Shown: positions 21,929 to 33,595, counted from the first letter of the stretch. The stretch: DNA of 64,000 nucleotides from Lineus longissimus (GCF_910592395.1 NC_088323.1:11023501-11087500), one strand, 5' to 3'. Notes: a model not told the origin generated them from the letters alone. Program-made: numbers and translations.

Positions 21929-23290
21929 TCACTCGGAACGAGCAAAAGGCTGCATCACCGTGCGAAAGCTTTTTGACCGCATGTATTCCTCTATGTCTGC
22001 TTCGAGAATTACCTTGTTTATCCTATAGACAAAAGCGTCCCGTGCTGGTTCCGGTCCAGCCTTTAATTTGTCATGGAATTTTCCACTGCCAGTAATGGCC
22101 TTGCGCCTTTTGCCCTCTCGTTTCTTTCTTTTCAGTAGTTCATGTCTGCCTGGTTCGAAACCGTCACTGTCACAGCCCGCAGAGTCTGACGCGAGCGATT
22201 GCATGCTCTCAGCACCCTTAAGGTGTGACACGCTTCTATGGATAGACATGAGGGGGCCCGCCGGAGGCCTCCTTCCTCTTGATGAGTAGTTTTGCTTAGA
22301 GAAGAAAGAGTTGTATTTCTCGGGTTCCTTGGTAACTTCTGCGTACGTGGATACAACTAGAACCTCTCGGGTTCCTTGGTAACTTCTGCGTACGTGGATA
22401 CAACTAGAACCTCCCTCCCTCCGATCCGTTGAACATGGTACTCCTGGACATTCCACGAGCACCTCCCCGCCGACCGCTATGCCCCCTAGTTACAGGGGAG
22501 GCATTGCGCAACGTAGACGCGTATATTGACTGGAATGAAGTTGAAGGCCTACTCGATCCTGTGGCCACACTCTGCGTATCCATTGCACTATCCATTACAA
22601 TCTCCTTGCTTTCATTGTCTCCCCGTGTCGCCAGCTTTAATATATCAAGCGAGTTCTTCTTTGCAACACACTGAATTTCAGTAATTCTCTGCTCAAGCTT
22701 CGCCAGTCTGTCGACCAACGAAATGTTATTTAGTTCCTCAGGGTGGGATCTGGGTATCTTTCCTAAGTCACTCGCTGCTATCATGAAGTTCGGTAATTTG
22801 TCAGCGGCGTCTAGCTTACGAATCCCCAACACAATATCGGCCGCATTCGCTGCCTCTTCTGTCCTTTTTACTGAGGCCTTTCGATTTTCTTTCTTACCCA
22901 TTGTATTTGAGTCACCAATCTCCCACAGCTTGTTGTTGGCGTGTAGAATGACATTTCCGGGGAAAAAAGAGGATACCACCTTTTTTACCGCATCATAAGT
23001 CCCTGAGTTGATCGCGAATGCCACATATGACAGCAGAGGATCACACGCCGTCTGCTGTCGGGTTCACTGAATTCACCCGTATTACACTCGTTAAATCCCC
23101 CACCGGGTTAGTCCTTATCAACGATTTCCTCATCCTCATCAACATCACCCTCAACCCTCGTAATCTTATGGTCTGGGCTGCTCTTGCCCTCTGGCATTAG
23201 TTTAGCGAATGGTCTTTTCGACGCCGCTTCACTACTAGTCCCTATAAGCACCGGAGAACCGCAGTTGTCCAACGTTTGCTGATTCATTGT
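21929..23290 (-). pseudogene. LINE ORF1, nucleic-acid chaperone type, frameshifted
   Basis: The start is probably at about 23286 (MNQQTLDNCGSPV). An acidic N-terminus is followed, after a frameshift near 23080, by 'LLSYVAFAINSGTYDAVKKVV', 'NKLWEIGD', 'IPRSHPEELNNISLVDRLAKL' (coiled coil) and, after a further shift near 22430, a basic 'KKREGKRRKAI' and 'PEPARDAFVYRINKV', which resembles the RRM-like end of invertebrate LINE ORF1 proteins. A 47-bp tandem duplication (22321-22414) adds to the frame damage. Confidence 0.65.
22321..22414. repeat. 47-bp direct tandem duplication in LINE ORF1
   Basis: 'cgggttccttggtaactt' starts at 22321 and again at 22368; the two 47-bp units are identical. The length is not a multiple of three. 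Confidence 0.9.
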
Positions 23291-23683
23291 CCCACCTTTG
23301 GCATGCGATCATGCGTGACGAATCAGAGCTGCGTGCACATGTATGTGTGACCCTGTCGAACGTGTAACATGTACACTGCACATAGAGTCCAACCGCTCTT
23401 TTTAAGAGAATTAAGTCTCTCGATAACTCGACGAAGGAATGAAACCTCCTTTACAAAGGTACACCACTTGAATCTACTGCTGTGACTTATTCGTATCAGA
23501 TGACTCTCAGCATACTACTATTTGTAGTTCGGCAGAAAAAAAGAGTATTTTGCAGAGCAAAAACAGAACTGCCGCCATCTAATTCACATCCGGGAACCAT
23601 TCTGCTGATATTTACTACTTTACACCCGAAGTCCTGTGTAATTAGGTCATCCAGCTGAGCGCCAGGCCCTTGGGCCTCTTGTT

Positions 23684-24150
23684 AAATTCGTCTCCGTCTT
23701 ACTGCACATTTGCAACGGGAGGCAAATCGCATGTACTGACTTGAGGGGACAGATTGATGCGGTCTTGATCCAGGTTTAGAAGCGTACAACTGTGCTCTGC
23801 ATAGAATCTCTTATATTTCGCCAAAATGCATGTTTTAGCATAGGCTAAGCTTAAACTTGGTCTTTATTAATGAATAGCGGAAGAAATATAAGCCTTGCCG
23901 AATGTAAATAATTAGCTGATCCAGATATTAAGATACTGATATTGAGCATAGTACCAATACGTGGTTGCGGCTGTTTAGCCGCCATGATGACAGATTCTAC
24001 CGCTCATATAAATAGTTCATAGCACTGACATTAACTATTAGTTCTACTAGCAAAATACCCGTGGCGCGGGTTGTTTTAGGGTGTTGGCTTATTGTGGGGT
24101 TGTGGCAATTTGGGTGAATGAAATGATAAGTCTTGTGATGTTGTCTTGAT
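23684..24150. other. Non-coding stretch, nothing certain
   Basis: AT-rich sequence with no domain. 'ctagcaaaatacccgtggcg' near 24047 resembles an element boundary and may be the start of repeat B. Confidence 0.3.
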
Positions 24151-25092
24151 TTTGATACCCTAAAATAGATCGATGTGGGATGTGGAGCACTCAGCGCCGA
24201 CCCAAGTGTTTATAAACCGAACATGATGATTTGGGGGGATGATTTTCTTCCAAATTACTTACACTATACACGATTTTGGCCAAAACTACCGGAAAAATCA
24301 AACTCCACCACTCTTCAAAGTGGTCTCGAGTTATTTTGACGAACTATTTTGCGAATGGTGAAGAGGCAATGGCGCGAAGTTACGAACTTAGTACAACAAA
24401 TGCCATGAGCATAGTGGGTGGGAGCACCAGACAGAGGAAGTAGTTCGCCTAGGGTTTTTTCGACACCCTCCGCACGGACTCCACTTGTTCCGGAACACTC
24501 ACTTACTTGTTAATTTGCAGTGGTTAGCCTTTTTTTTTATTGCAGTAAAGAGATGTTAATCGGGATTTTATATCATATTTTATATTTGCCCAGGTATTCA
24601 TATAGGGCGCTCCGCTAGTTTGCGCCCAGTGCTTGAGTCGGGTGAGGCGGTTTTGTTATTATGTGACATGTATCACGTAATGAATTCCTATACGGTACTT
24701 CGAAAAATTAAGAGCGATTTACAACGTAAGGTGAAAGAGTACGACCAAAATAAAGGGGGAAAATTGCGGAGATGGATGAATGTTTTAAACATATAGTTGC
24801 CCCAATACTTTCCCAGCTTATTTTCGTATATAATCCCACACTTTTGATTTAATAGATGGCCCCATATGCAAATTCAGACATGTTGCTTATGTTAATGAGT
24901 ATGCCCATATATAGAAAGAACAAAAATGCTGTTTTTCCAAGATCGCTGCAAAGTTTACCTATTTAACCCGGCGAGGACCATCTCCATATCAACCAAGACT
25001 TTCAGGAAATGTTTCGAGGTCATCCGATCTGAACTGACGGAGGAGATGTGTGACAATCTATTTCAGCTCTACGTCCATTATAGTAGTGATTT
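24151..25092. repeat. Dispersed repeat B, copy 1
   Basis: From 'ttttgatacc' to 'tagtagtgatttga' it matches 46245-47140 at high identity, including 'gatgtggagcactc', 'gcgccgacccaagtgttta' and 'ggtcatccgatctgaactga'. No terminal repeats or transposase are seen. The shared 56-codon frame near its end is not under coding constraint. Confidence 0.75.
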
Positions 25093-25338
25093 GATTTTTG
25101 GCTCACCGTAGGGGATTCTATACAACACAGCAGTGTCTGTCGTCCATCGTCCTTCGTTGGCGTCGTATCCTATTCCTAAAACAGTGGTACGTTTCATAAC
25201 CGCTAGGGATATTGACTCAAAACTTTGTATGCATGACCCCTAGGTCAGGTGACTTTTGACACTGAATTTCGGTCCGGTCTGATTCTTGACTTAGCCACTA
25301 GGGAGCCAAAACTGAAAACATAAATAGTGTGATATCTC

Positions 25339-25925
25339 ACTTATGGCCAGAGACCTCTATTAGCCAGCGTGTACATTCTGTGTACATTTTAATGAATATA
25401 GGTTGGTAAAAAAAGTACAACAAGGGTGCTTTAATTCCCACCAAATTTAAATTTATATGTGTTTTGAAGAGGCTTTTATCGAAATAATAGTAAAAATTCA
25501 AAACATTCCAATACGGATTGCCTGAGAAAAATTGATTTGTGTACAGCATTGCCATCAAATCGTCACTCGTGGACTAATATGGGCCTATTATAATACAAGT
25601 TCTAAACTGGCCAGTGAGACAATGGGTGATATGAATAAAGACTAGCAAATGCTTTTATCTAAATCTCCATGTACATTTACACTAGGCCTTCCTGTACAAA
25701 ACCGGAGTAAAAGCATTTGCTAGTCTTTATTCATATCACCCAATATTTCCTTCAATTAATTATCAAAAAGTATATCCCCATTATGGCCTGGCTGTGTAGA
25801 TTAAGAATCCACCAAAGATTGAAGAATAAATCCACTTTCACCCATCCCAGTCATGTATTTATCACAGCTTCACAGTTCAGTGCGGACTATGTGTCAGTGC
25901 CACTCTTCCGCCTGTGGATGAATAC
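25339..25925. mobile_element. Insertion inside the family-3 monomer
   Basis: Host monomer sequence stops and restarts at ATATCTC (25332-25338 and 25926-25932), a possible 7-bp duplication. The insert holds a perfect 35-bp inverted repeat. No terminal inverted repeats and no domain are seen. Class unknown. Confidence 0.4.
25623..25742. repeat. 35-bp perfect inverted repeat, 50-bp spacer
   Basis: Arms 25623-25657 and 25708-25742 are exact complements (left arm starts TGGGTGATATGAATAAAG). The transcript of either strand would form a long perfect stem. Confidence 0.9.
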
Positions 25926-26335
25926 ATATCTCTGCCCTTATTAGTGATTTGTTTTTGGTGAAATTTTTATGGTAGGTTCTCCTAGCAAGGATATATCACA
26001 TATCATACGAGTTTTTGATTTGACCTACTTTTCAAGGTCACAGAGTTCGAATGACATAAATTCGCCGTTAGAGTGTAACTATGGCACATTTCTTAACCAA
26101 TAAAGCTATGAACTTGAAATTTGGTACACATGACTCCCTACATCATATAACCTCTGACAACAAATTTCGGTCTAATCTGATTCTCGACTTGGCCACCAGG
26201 GGGCCAAAACTAAACAAAGTAAAAAGTGCAATATCTCGCTTAATAGTGACTTGTTTTCAATTTTATTTTTATGGTAGGTACTCAGAGCAAGGATACATCA
26301 CGTATCCTTCGGGTTTTTGATTTGACCTTATTTTC

Positions 26336-26352
26336 AAGGTCACAGAGGTCAA
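26336..26352 (+). promoter_or_regulatory. DR3 of AGGTCA in family-3 monomer
   Basis: AGGTCA-CAG-AGGTCA (26337-26351), preceded by TGACCT at 26323-26328. The same arrangement recurs in other monomers of families 1 and 3. It resembles nuclear-receptor sites; function is not shown. Confidence 0.35.
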
Positions 26353-26530
26353 ATGGTGTGAATTGGCGGTTTGTGTGTAACTATGGCACGTTTCTTAACC
26401 ACTAAAGCTATGAACTTTAAACCTAGTACACATGACCCCCTAGGTCAGATGACTTGTTACACTGATTTTCGGTCCGGTCTGAATCTTAACTTGACCACCA
26501 GGGGGCCAAAACCAAAAATTTGAATAGTGC

Positions 26531-26830
26531 CATATCTCTGTTATTATGCCCCCGCTAAAGTGGGGGCATTATGTACTTGGGTGGTTTCCGGCCGCCGCCG
26601 CCGCGTCCGCGTCCGCGTTCGCCGCACTAAATTCCAGACTATAACTCAAGAAATCTTGCTCGGCTGACTTGAAATTTTTAAGGGATGTAGGCCTAGTGTG
26701 TCAAAGGGTCCCTATTGTTTTTTGGCGCGTTCCAAAATCAAATATGGCCGCCAGCCGCCATCTTAGATTTTCGCATTCCGCTCGTTTACTAGAGAACCAG
26801 AGGTCCAACAGTCTTCAAACTTGTGACTGT
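26531..26830 (+). mobile_element. Family-4 element, 5' part
   Basis: It begins TTATGCCCCCGCTAAAG with palindrome TGCCCCC / GGGGGCA, then a CCG/CCGCGT microsatellite (26592-26625) and 'ccagccgccatctt'. The same plan (palindrome, then microsatellite) as families 1-3, but a different sequence. The 3' end is not found. Confidence 0.4.
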
Positions 26831-29800
26831 AAGTTTCCTGGAGAGGAATCTATGCCATCACCTGATGGCTCTAGTCTTGTTTTTTTATCCTTCTCGCTCT
26901 CCAGTGTCCTCTTGTCTGCATAGGATAGATGATCACCATCGGTTGTTTCAGTTCCATAGACAGCATCAAATGATTTGTAGTGGTCACCATAAGCAACAGG
27001 ATCAGGTAGTTAGGCTAGGCCAGAGAAGACATCTTCAGGTAATCGAGGTGGTTGCATCACACTGCAGAGGGTACATGCATCCCCACCATGGCTACACTTC
27101 TTCACCTGGATAAGATTTGATACAAAACACTGTTGAATAGGCACTGAAGTGTTTAAGTTTATATAGTCTCGTGCCTTAACATAAAATGTTGACATTAATG
27201 TCTACAAGCAAGGAATGTTGAAGTATAGCTCTGCTCTGCTGTGAAGTTCTAAACACGGATAATCTGGCATCGACACCTGGTTACTCAGCAGATAATGGGT
27301 TCCCAGTGTATTTGAGTCATCCGAAATGCTCAGCTAGAGTCCTGATTACCCCCTCGGTGGATGCCACGATGGAATATTTGAGGTATTGGCTTCTCGATGC
27401 TGCATTTGCTGCATTTCTGATCTATTTCATTGTTGACGTGGACTCCAATATTGCCTCCAGCTTGGGGTTTTTCCAGTTTGTCTCTGCAGTGGGCAACATG
27501 CTGCAATGCCAAGGTTCGAGTTGAAATTACCCTCTCAGCAAGATTGTGGTAGCTTTGTGAAGTGGCAGTACATGCAGCAACATTTCCAGGTTAAGTGCAA
27601 TAAAGATCACCAATGCAGCAATCTCAACGGAAATATATGTTGTCCTGTGATCTGGGCCTCCACCACTACTGGAAGAGAACAGGGTTGTCAGCATTCATAC
27701 CGTCATCGGAAAAATTTGCTCCCAAATATTGGATCAGTTCTGTTGCATGGCGGAAGGCATTGAAAGGGGCAAACACCTCTTTCACTACAACATTTACTTG
27801 TCCCTTAAAGAACGACTCTCCAACATTCTCAGGAATGTGGAGTGTCACTGATGGAACGACACCAAACACATGGAAGTCATGGCCAAGGGCACCTAATTCC
27901 ACATCTCCAACAGCAAGACTGCGATGATGCCTGCAAACTCCAGGTGATACAGGCTAATTTGGATCACCAGTCGGCACAATGGCCTTATCATCAAAACAGA
28001 AGAAACTGGAAAATTCCCTCAGGTTGACAGCTATTTTTTTCATTGTGTTAGAAAGGACAGCACAGTCTTTGGCATCTGAATGCTTGGCCCTTATCAATCT
28101 CTGTTCTTCTTTATATTTGACGTTGATGCGACCAACGTGGCAAGCAGCAGTACGCCGGTAGGGGTGGCTAGGCCAAAAGTTCACGTAATTCCACGAAACT
28201 GTCGGGGGCAGTGTACCATCAGGAAGGCAGGACAGGACCGTTTCCCTCAGCTCTTTAACAGATGTGGCAAATGGCATGCACCTGATGTTACCGTGGCAGA
28301 GTTCATTGACTGTTGACACCTCATCAAGGTACCTTTCCAACTCGTTCCAGAAGAGATCAAACTGTTCATTGGCCGGTTACCCATTCAACTTTTGCAAATC
28401 CCAAAAAAGATTTGGATCTTCAGCTTCTGACAAAAATTCAACTACATGTTTGTCGACATCACTCTGCTCACCAGTTCCTGCAGCTGTATCACCTTGTGTG
28501 AGAAAGCTATAAATGTCTCTCATTATAGCTGGCGCAATGTTCAGTTTGGAATACAGGGAAGAAAACTCGTTTCTCAAAGCCCTGGTGGAAAAATGTGATA
28601 ACTGTTTTCTACACTCATTCACTATTTTACGGTTTGTTCTTGAGTTGCAGTGGAATGCTCAGGAATCTTCCACAGGAAAGTGGAACTGCCATAGAAGTTC
28701 CCCTGATAGAATGTATAAACACCAACACTGTATGACAAAGCAAGTTTCTTGTATCAATCTCGATGTGCCTCCTTAACAGCAGGGTGAAAATCTTGAGTGC
28801 AGATGGGCTGGAAATCTGCCATCTTTTCAAGTGAATCCGACAGCTTGTGATACGTCACACGGATTGGAAGGTTTGCAGCACTGATTTGCCGATGGTTTTG
28901 GCTTGTATGTTGCCGTTGCTGCTCAAGGAATTCAGAAAGTGCCACAAGTGCTTCTGTCGAGAGGAAGGAAGACACCTCACACCCTTTGGGGACATTTACC
29001 ATTGCAGCCATATTTGAATATCACTGTCCAAATATTGGAATTCATCTGTTCAGGGGGGAGAATGAAATGCATGAAGTCTGCATTTGGGGTGAAATTATTA
29101 ATTGAAAAGCTTTCAAAGTCCTCTCTGTAGTTTTCATACCTTTGGCTTTGCTTTATGACTTTTGACAAAGACATTGTATCCTTGAAATTTGTCAAGTGGA
29201 GACACAATTTGTATTCCCCGTGCATGGAACTTTGAATGGTGTGCGTCAAGATACCACAATGCGGCAGACAGTTTCGTACACACACTCATGGCAAATATCT
29301 TCCGTGCAAGGAGGAAAGCAACATTCATTGCTTCCATTGTATCAATGAGTTTGTTGAAGACATGGTGACGGTTGCTGGCTTTTGCATCAGGCTTTATAAA
29401 CAGAAAATGAAATGAAAAAAAATCTCGGCAAATGGCATGATGTCAATTTTAATGGCATTATTCATGACAACACACTGTGATGCACATGCACTGAGTGTAC
29501 AACGAAATTGGCCTAACACAAGTGAAACAGTTCAGTAGTCATGGTAGTAGGCCTCGGCCCTACTGCATGCACAAGTACATAGTAGTGAGTAGGCTTAATA
29601 TGCCTCTGGCATTTCTAGTAAGTATGATAAGGATGGCCTACCTCTTCGGTGGCAGATGTGTGAAATTCTTCGAACTGTTCATCAAATTATCTCCTGGACC
29701 TGTGTCTTATCAGTGACGTCTGAAACGACTATGAAATCGCACAAACCCTGTCCAAGGCAGATCAACAGGGCAATCCATGCCAGAGCCAGAGGTAGCAGAA

Positions 29801-29991
29801 GAGGAATTCTCCAACCCGTTTTTCTTGGCTACTATTTTGACAAGGCGGCACTTGGACGACAGGTTCAAGTCAGCATACTGTCGGCTTACAATATTGCCTA
29901 CAGTTTCACTTCCACAATAAACCCCTCGAAATTGACTGTAGTTGTCCCTCGAAATGGACAAACTTGTCCAATGTTCATCTGGGGACGCCAT
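26831..29991 (-). pseudogene. Broken gene of an uncharacterised transposase-like family
   Basis: Minus-strand fragments in order: MASPDEHWTSLSISRDNY (29991), 'EAMNVAFLLARKIFAMSVC' (29337), 'AAMVNVPKGCEVSSFLS' (29011), 'WNYVNFWPSHPYRRTAACHV' (28180), 'VVPSVTLHIPENVGESFFKG' (27860), 'GGGPDHRTTYISVEIAAL' (27625), 'HNLAERVISTRTLALQHVA' (27535), and 'PPRLPEDVFSGL.LPDPVAYG' (27040-26960). I recall a cnidarian/invertebrate multicopy protein family with the same SDGGPDH, NLAERV(M/I)S and LPDPV blocks, with no assigned function. A splice acceptor-like site lies near 29397 and a donor near 29142. Several shifts and stops show it is dead here. Confidence 0.6.
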
Positions 29992-31489
29992 CTGTCACGT
30001 GCTTGTGGATGTTTCTGAGGCGATGTAACACTTCTGTCAGATTTCGTTTAAAAGAAAGTCATGATAGCCTATTGGTGTTTTACAATATAGGCCTACTTTG
30101 TTTAATATTAAATGTTTGGATCAACATATTATCTTGATATATTGGCCTCAACTTTGTTGAAGTGAGTCAATTCCATCCACGTGACCAGGTGGAGATGGAC
30201 AAGTTGAAATATTACATCCACATACGCGTGCATAATTAAACAGTTGCAGTGCCACTACCCACAATGAAAACAACAACAAACAGTGCGATTCAAAATATAT
30301 ATTGGCAATTTTCTATTGCGATGTTGAGAATAAACAATGTCATCCTGAAGTAAATGATCGGCGGAATAAAAAGAACACGTTTTTTCATCTGATTTTGAAA
30401 GTAAACAAGCTTTTTTGCAGCATACGATCAACGGAAAAAAAACAATGGGGAATTCCCGAATTTTTTTGCTTCTAAAATTGGTTATTTAACCACCGGCCGT
30501 CCCATACACCAACTAATATGTAAAGTCAAGGACTTGGTGAGCCCCCTTTTAGGTCGGGGAGCACCCCCGAACCCCCCTACGATAGCGTAACGTTTTTACC
30601 CAGTACAATGGAGGGGAAACCCCCCAAATCCCCCCCCCAACCCCCCATGTTGGGACAATCCATAGTTCCTTCCGACACATTTTTGTTTTGGTAATGTAAT
30701 ACATTGTGATTGTCCTTATTCACGGGAATCAGGCGTTTCCAGTGATATACGACACAAATGGGTTGTCCTCATGCATTCACTTTGGAAACACATTTTAAAA
30801 TAGATGTTACGTCCTGTTAATGGGGCACGTCATCATCGCGTACATTTGGGAAAAACTCCCTAACGAGACCGGAGCAGACGGCTGAAAGTAGTTATTGGCC
30901 GCTAGGGTGCAGTATGTCGCTCACCCGAATTTTTCACGCAACTTTTGCTAAATAGAGCTAGTTCTAGTTTGTGGTTCATTTTGATACTTCAGATTTGGGC
31001 AGTAAACCAAAATAACTTAGTCGTCAGTGTGGTTTTAAGCTGGAAAAACGTATTTGTTTTTCTTAAAGTGCCTTTTTTGGATGGGTGTGTGCTATTGTTT
31101 TGTTAATGTCACGTGACCTCGACTATGTCGACACAAAATTGATATAAAACCACCCTTTTCTGTCATTATTTAGGACGGATATTTCCCTAATAAAAATATA
31201 AATATAATTGGCCAATTTCATAGGCATATGTAGCGAATTCCCATGAAGATTTAAATTAGATGTTCTTTAACCTGTTACAACTGGTCTGATTTATTAATTG
31301 AGCGCCATTTTGAAAAACCAAAAAAATTTGTTTGTAGGATATACAATAGTTACTCTCTTTATTTCTCATCATTCATTATATACTCCCGCACACAGGTGTA
31401 TCTTAAGAGCCCCTCCTAAGAAGGGGGGGGGGGCTTAATAAAAAAGGCCGTAGATACTTTGAAATTTGATCAATGCATTGTGCCAAAGG
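29992..31489. other. Non-coding stretch with C/G-run segment
   Basis: No coding signal. At 30540-30650 there are repeated GGGG/CCCCCC runs ('accccccaaatcccccccccc'-type) and at 31418-31435 a G run. Nothing else recognised. Confidence 0.4.
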
Positions 31490-31995
31490 CCGGTATCAAG
31501 ATTCTGGACTATTAGTTGCATGGTTTTGGCGATGCCTCAGAATGAGGCTATGCGGGTGTTGTGTACTTGCGTACTGGCCAAATGGGTGACTCTGGTCCGT
31601 TCAAAAATGAAAGTAGCACCAACGAAATAGATCTTGTTGCCGAGGTTGGAGCTATGTGCAGCATTGTTGATAGCTAGATTGTTTCATATGGTACATGAAG
31701 CATTGAAATTGATTCAAGTGACACTCAATGCCTGGTCAGACTCTACTGTAACTTACAATTGGATTCATGGGAATCCTAGCAGATGGAAAACATTCGTAGC
31801 CAAAAGGGTTAGCGAAATTCCGAGTCTGATGAATCAGTCTCAATGGAGGTTCTGTCCTGGCTATGAGAACCCCAGCCATTGTGCATCACATGGTATTCTC
31901 GCATCTGTACTGGTCACCCACGAGCTGTGGTGACGAGGTCCAGCTTGGTTGGTTGAATCTTCAGAAAATTGGACGGCGTTGCACCGTGTAAGTGA
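31490..31995 (+). pseudogene. BEL/Pao RNase H fragment
   Basis: 'LHGFGDASE' with a following stop near 31520 is the RNase H start. The frame at 31634 gives 'LPRLELCAALLIARL', 'AWSDSTVTYNWIHGNPSRWKTF' and 'GYENPSHCASHG' (usual: NPADCASRG). It stops near 31933 but continues in spirit ('GPAWL') after a TGA. Same orientation as the fragments at 6.9 and 45.2 kb. Not the same element as the one at 14.4-19.9 kb. Confidence 0.75.
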
Positions 31996-32405
31996 CAGTA
32001 TTGAAACTTAGCTTGAAATGAAATGGACAAGGCTTGACATAGCTCCGGTGCATGTAGTGGAACGAAGCATCATGGCAACCTTTGACTTGTTTCCGTACTC
32101 TGTCCTGTACAAACTTGTCCGCATTAGCATGTGGTGCTGTGCTCACGATGGCTACAGATTGTGCAGCGTCGCTTTTGGGAATGGGACAGTGTCAGTTAAT
32201 ATATCTCTCTCACAAATAGCTCTTTTAAATTTTGAAATTGACTGAAGAATAACGATTTTGGAGCTTTTTTGTGGAACTCGCCTGGTTCTCATCGTTTGAT
32301 GACGCGCTGCGGCTTTGCCTATCAGTTAGCGTACCCCCGCCTAGAGCAAGTCGCAAGTCGAAGGCTGATCACTCAAACACGTTCAGTTGCTGTGCGCAGT
32401 TGTTA
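31996..32405. other. Non-coding stretch, nothing recognised
   Basis: Short frames only, no domain, no repeat. Confidence 0.4.
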
Positions 32406-32819
32406 CTGTAGAATGGAAAATATCCGTGGTATAAAATTTCCGCGAATGCCGCACGATGGACATATTCACGGCAGAATATTTTCGCGAGTGAAGATTTTTT
32501 TTCCAAGAAAACTGAAACTGTATTTTGACTCTAAGCTCTAAGTGTATGGGGACTGTAGTGTAAAATGTCGCCTACTTCGCATAATCTGAGCAATAATTAA
32601 GTAAAAGGTGTTTAAGTTAGGTGTAATTATGACAAGTGCTAATTGCGCGGGGTCTTCGTTAGGCCAAGCTGTATGCAGTGCCTCTGCGGAAAGATGGCAA
32701 TATTGACATGGGTTTCAAGCTGAAGGCAAGAGATTTTCGCAGCGGAATATTTTCGCGAGTCTGACCTACTCACGAAATTCATGAAAATATTCTGCACGTG
32801 AGATATTTCCGTTCTACAG
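32406..32819. mobile_element. 414-bp MITE flanked by TA
   Basis: Left inverted repeat CTGTAGAATGGAAAATAT after TA (32404-32405); right end complements to CTGTAGAACGGAAATAT before TA (32820-32821). A TA duplication suggests Tc1/mariner mobilisation. The interior has inverted 'gaatattttcgcgagt' motifs at both sides. No transposase. Confidence 0.7.
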
Positions 32820-33102
32820 TATATAGTGCACAATATTTTTGAAATTTGCTTTAAATGGATTTTCAAATGTTTTGGAATAGTGGATTTTACTGTGAAGGCT
32901 TATCCTCATGAATCTAGTCCAAATTTAAATGTCATAGATTTTTGAAAAAAGGGTCACATGTCAACTGTGTGCTGCTATGTTGACTATATCACAAAGTCCG
33001 TTGGTTGCGCTTTATTGTAGAATAGGTTTGAGAAGTTTTGTCAGGACTCCATGAGGGGAATGTCTGTGAAAGAGGAATGGCCTCTTTGCTTTTCTAGCTC
33101 TC
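32820..33102. other. Non-coding stretch, nothing recognised
   Basis: AT-rich with no convincing signal. Confidence 0.4.
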
Positions 33103-33595
33103 CATTTGTAGATTATTCAAAGAAGAGTGTTCACGAATCCTCTTTTTTTGTGAAATGAGACATTTCACTACTATAATTGCTCATATATTGATGTTCACAC
33201 AAACCCAATCATCAGTCAGTCAAAGTTTGAACAAAATTGGCCCAAAGACAAAGCATCCTCAGAATAACGTTTGTGACATTTCACTAGTTTTTGAGGTTTC
33301 TTTATGTAAGTGGGGCTTATAAAACCATTTTCTACAAAGATAAATGATCTTTAGGCAAAATAGCATATATATTCTCAAAATTTAGGCAAGACTTCGCCCA
33401 ATATTGAAACACTATATTTTGTAGATTAATACAAAGAGAGTGCTTACAAATCCTCTTTTTTGCAAGATGCGACATTTCACTGCAAAAACTGCTCATATAT
33501 TCATGTTGTTACAGACCGAATAATCAGTCTGTCAAAGTTATAACAATGTTGGCTCAAACATAAAGCGTCCTAAGAACAAAATAACGGTATTTTTT
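33103..33595. repeat. About 315-bp tandem repeat, 1.5 units
   Basis: 'tttgtagatta' is followed by 'tcctcttttttt', 'gacatttcact' and 'gctcatatatt' at 33103 and again at 33418. The second unit is cut by the family-1 element at 33595, after 'aataacggta' plus Ts. Confidence 0.7.

Larger units (their letters stand above)
10951..23604 (-). mobile_element. Non-LTR retrotransposon (LINE) with two nested insertions
   Basis: On the minus strand it carries ORF1 (about 23290-21929) and ORF2 with AP endonuclease, reverse transcriptase and a C-terminal tail. A poly(A)-type signal precedes an (AAT)n tail at 10951-10972. Boundaries come from alignment of the flanking family-2 halves to the copy at 51-54 kb. 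Removing the BEL element (14372-19917) and the TIR element (11478-13584) leaves about 5 kb. The clade is not settled; the ORF1 type with 'DPLLSY' and the '(A)YADD' RT suggest a CR1/L2/Tx1-like invertebrate lineage. Confidence 0.8.
8825..23683 (+). mobile_element. Family-2 element, split by later insertions
   Basis: The 5' end reads AGCTCAGCTGACAAAG with a partly palindromic TCAGCGAAGCT. The 3' end reads CAGCTGAGCGCCAGG, with hairpin AGGCCC-TT-GGGCCT and CTTGTT ending at 23683. The element's own sequence is 8825-9941, 10608-10950 and 23605-23683. Aligning to the copy at 51049-54439 shows it is interrupted by a TTAA element and by a LINE. Its own DNA (about 1.5 kb) has no transposase. Confidence 0.7.
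25093..26530 (+). mobile_element. Family-3 element, interrupted
   Basis: The 5' end is TTTTTGGCTCACCGTAGGGG. Three core monomers follow with 'tatgaacttgaaatttggtac' and 'cttggccaccagggggcc'. A ~590-bp segment (25339-25925) interrupts the first monomer. The 3' hairpin end is missing, where family 4 starts. Confidence 0.6.

Noticed and set aside
24926-25111. A 61-codon frame shared with 46969-47157 (possible conserved small protein)
   Set aside because: Of about 11 base differences between the two copies, only one is silent. Coding constraint would give the opposite pattern, so this is only a shared non-coding repeat.
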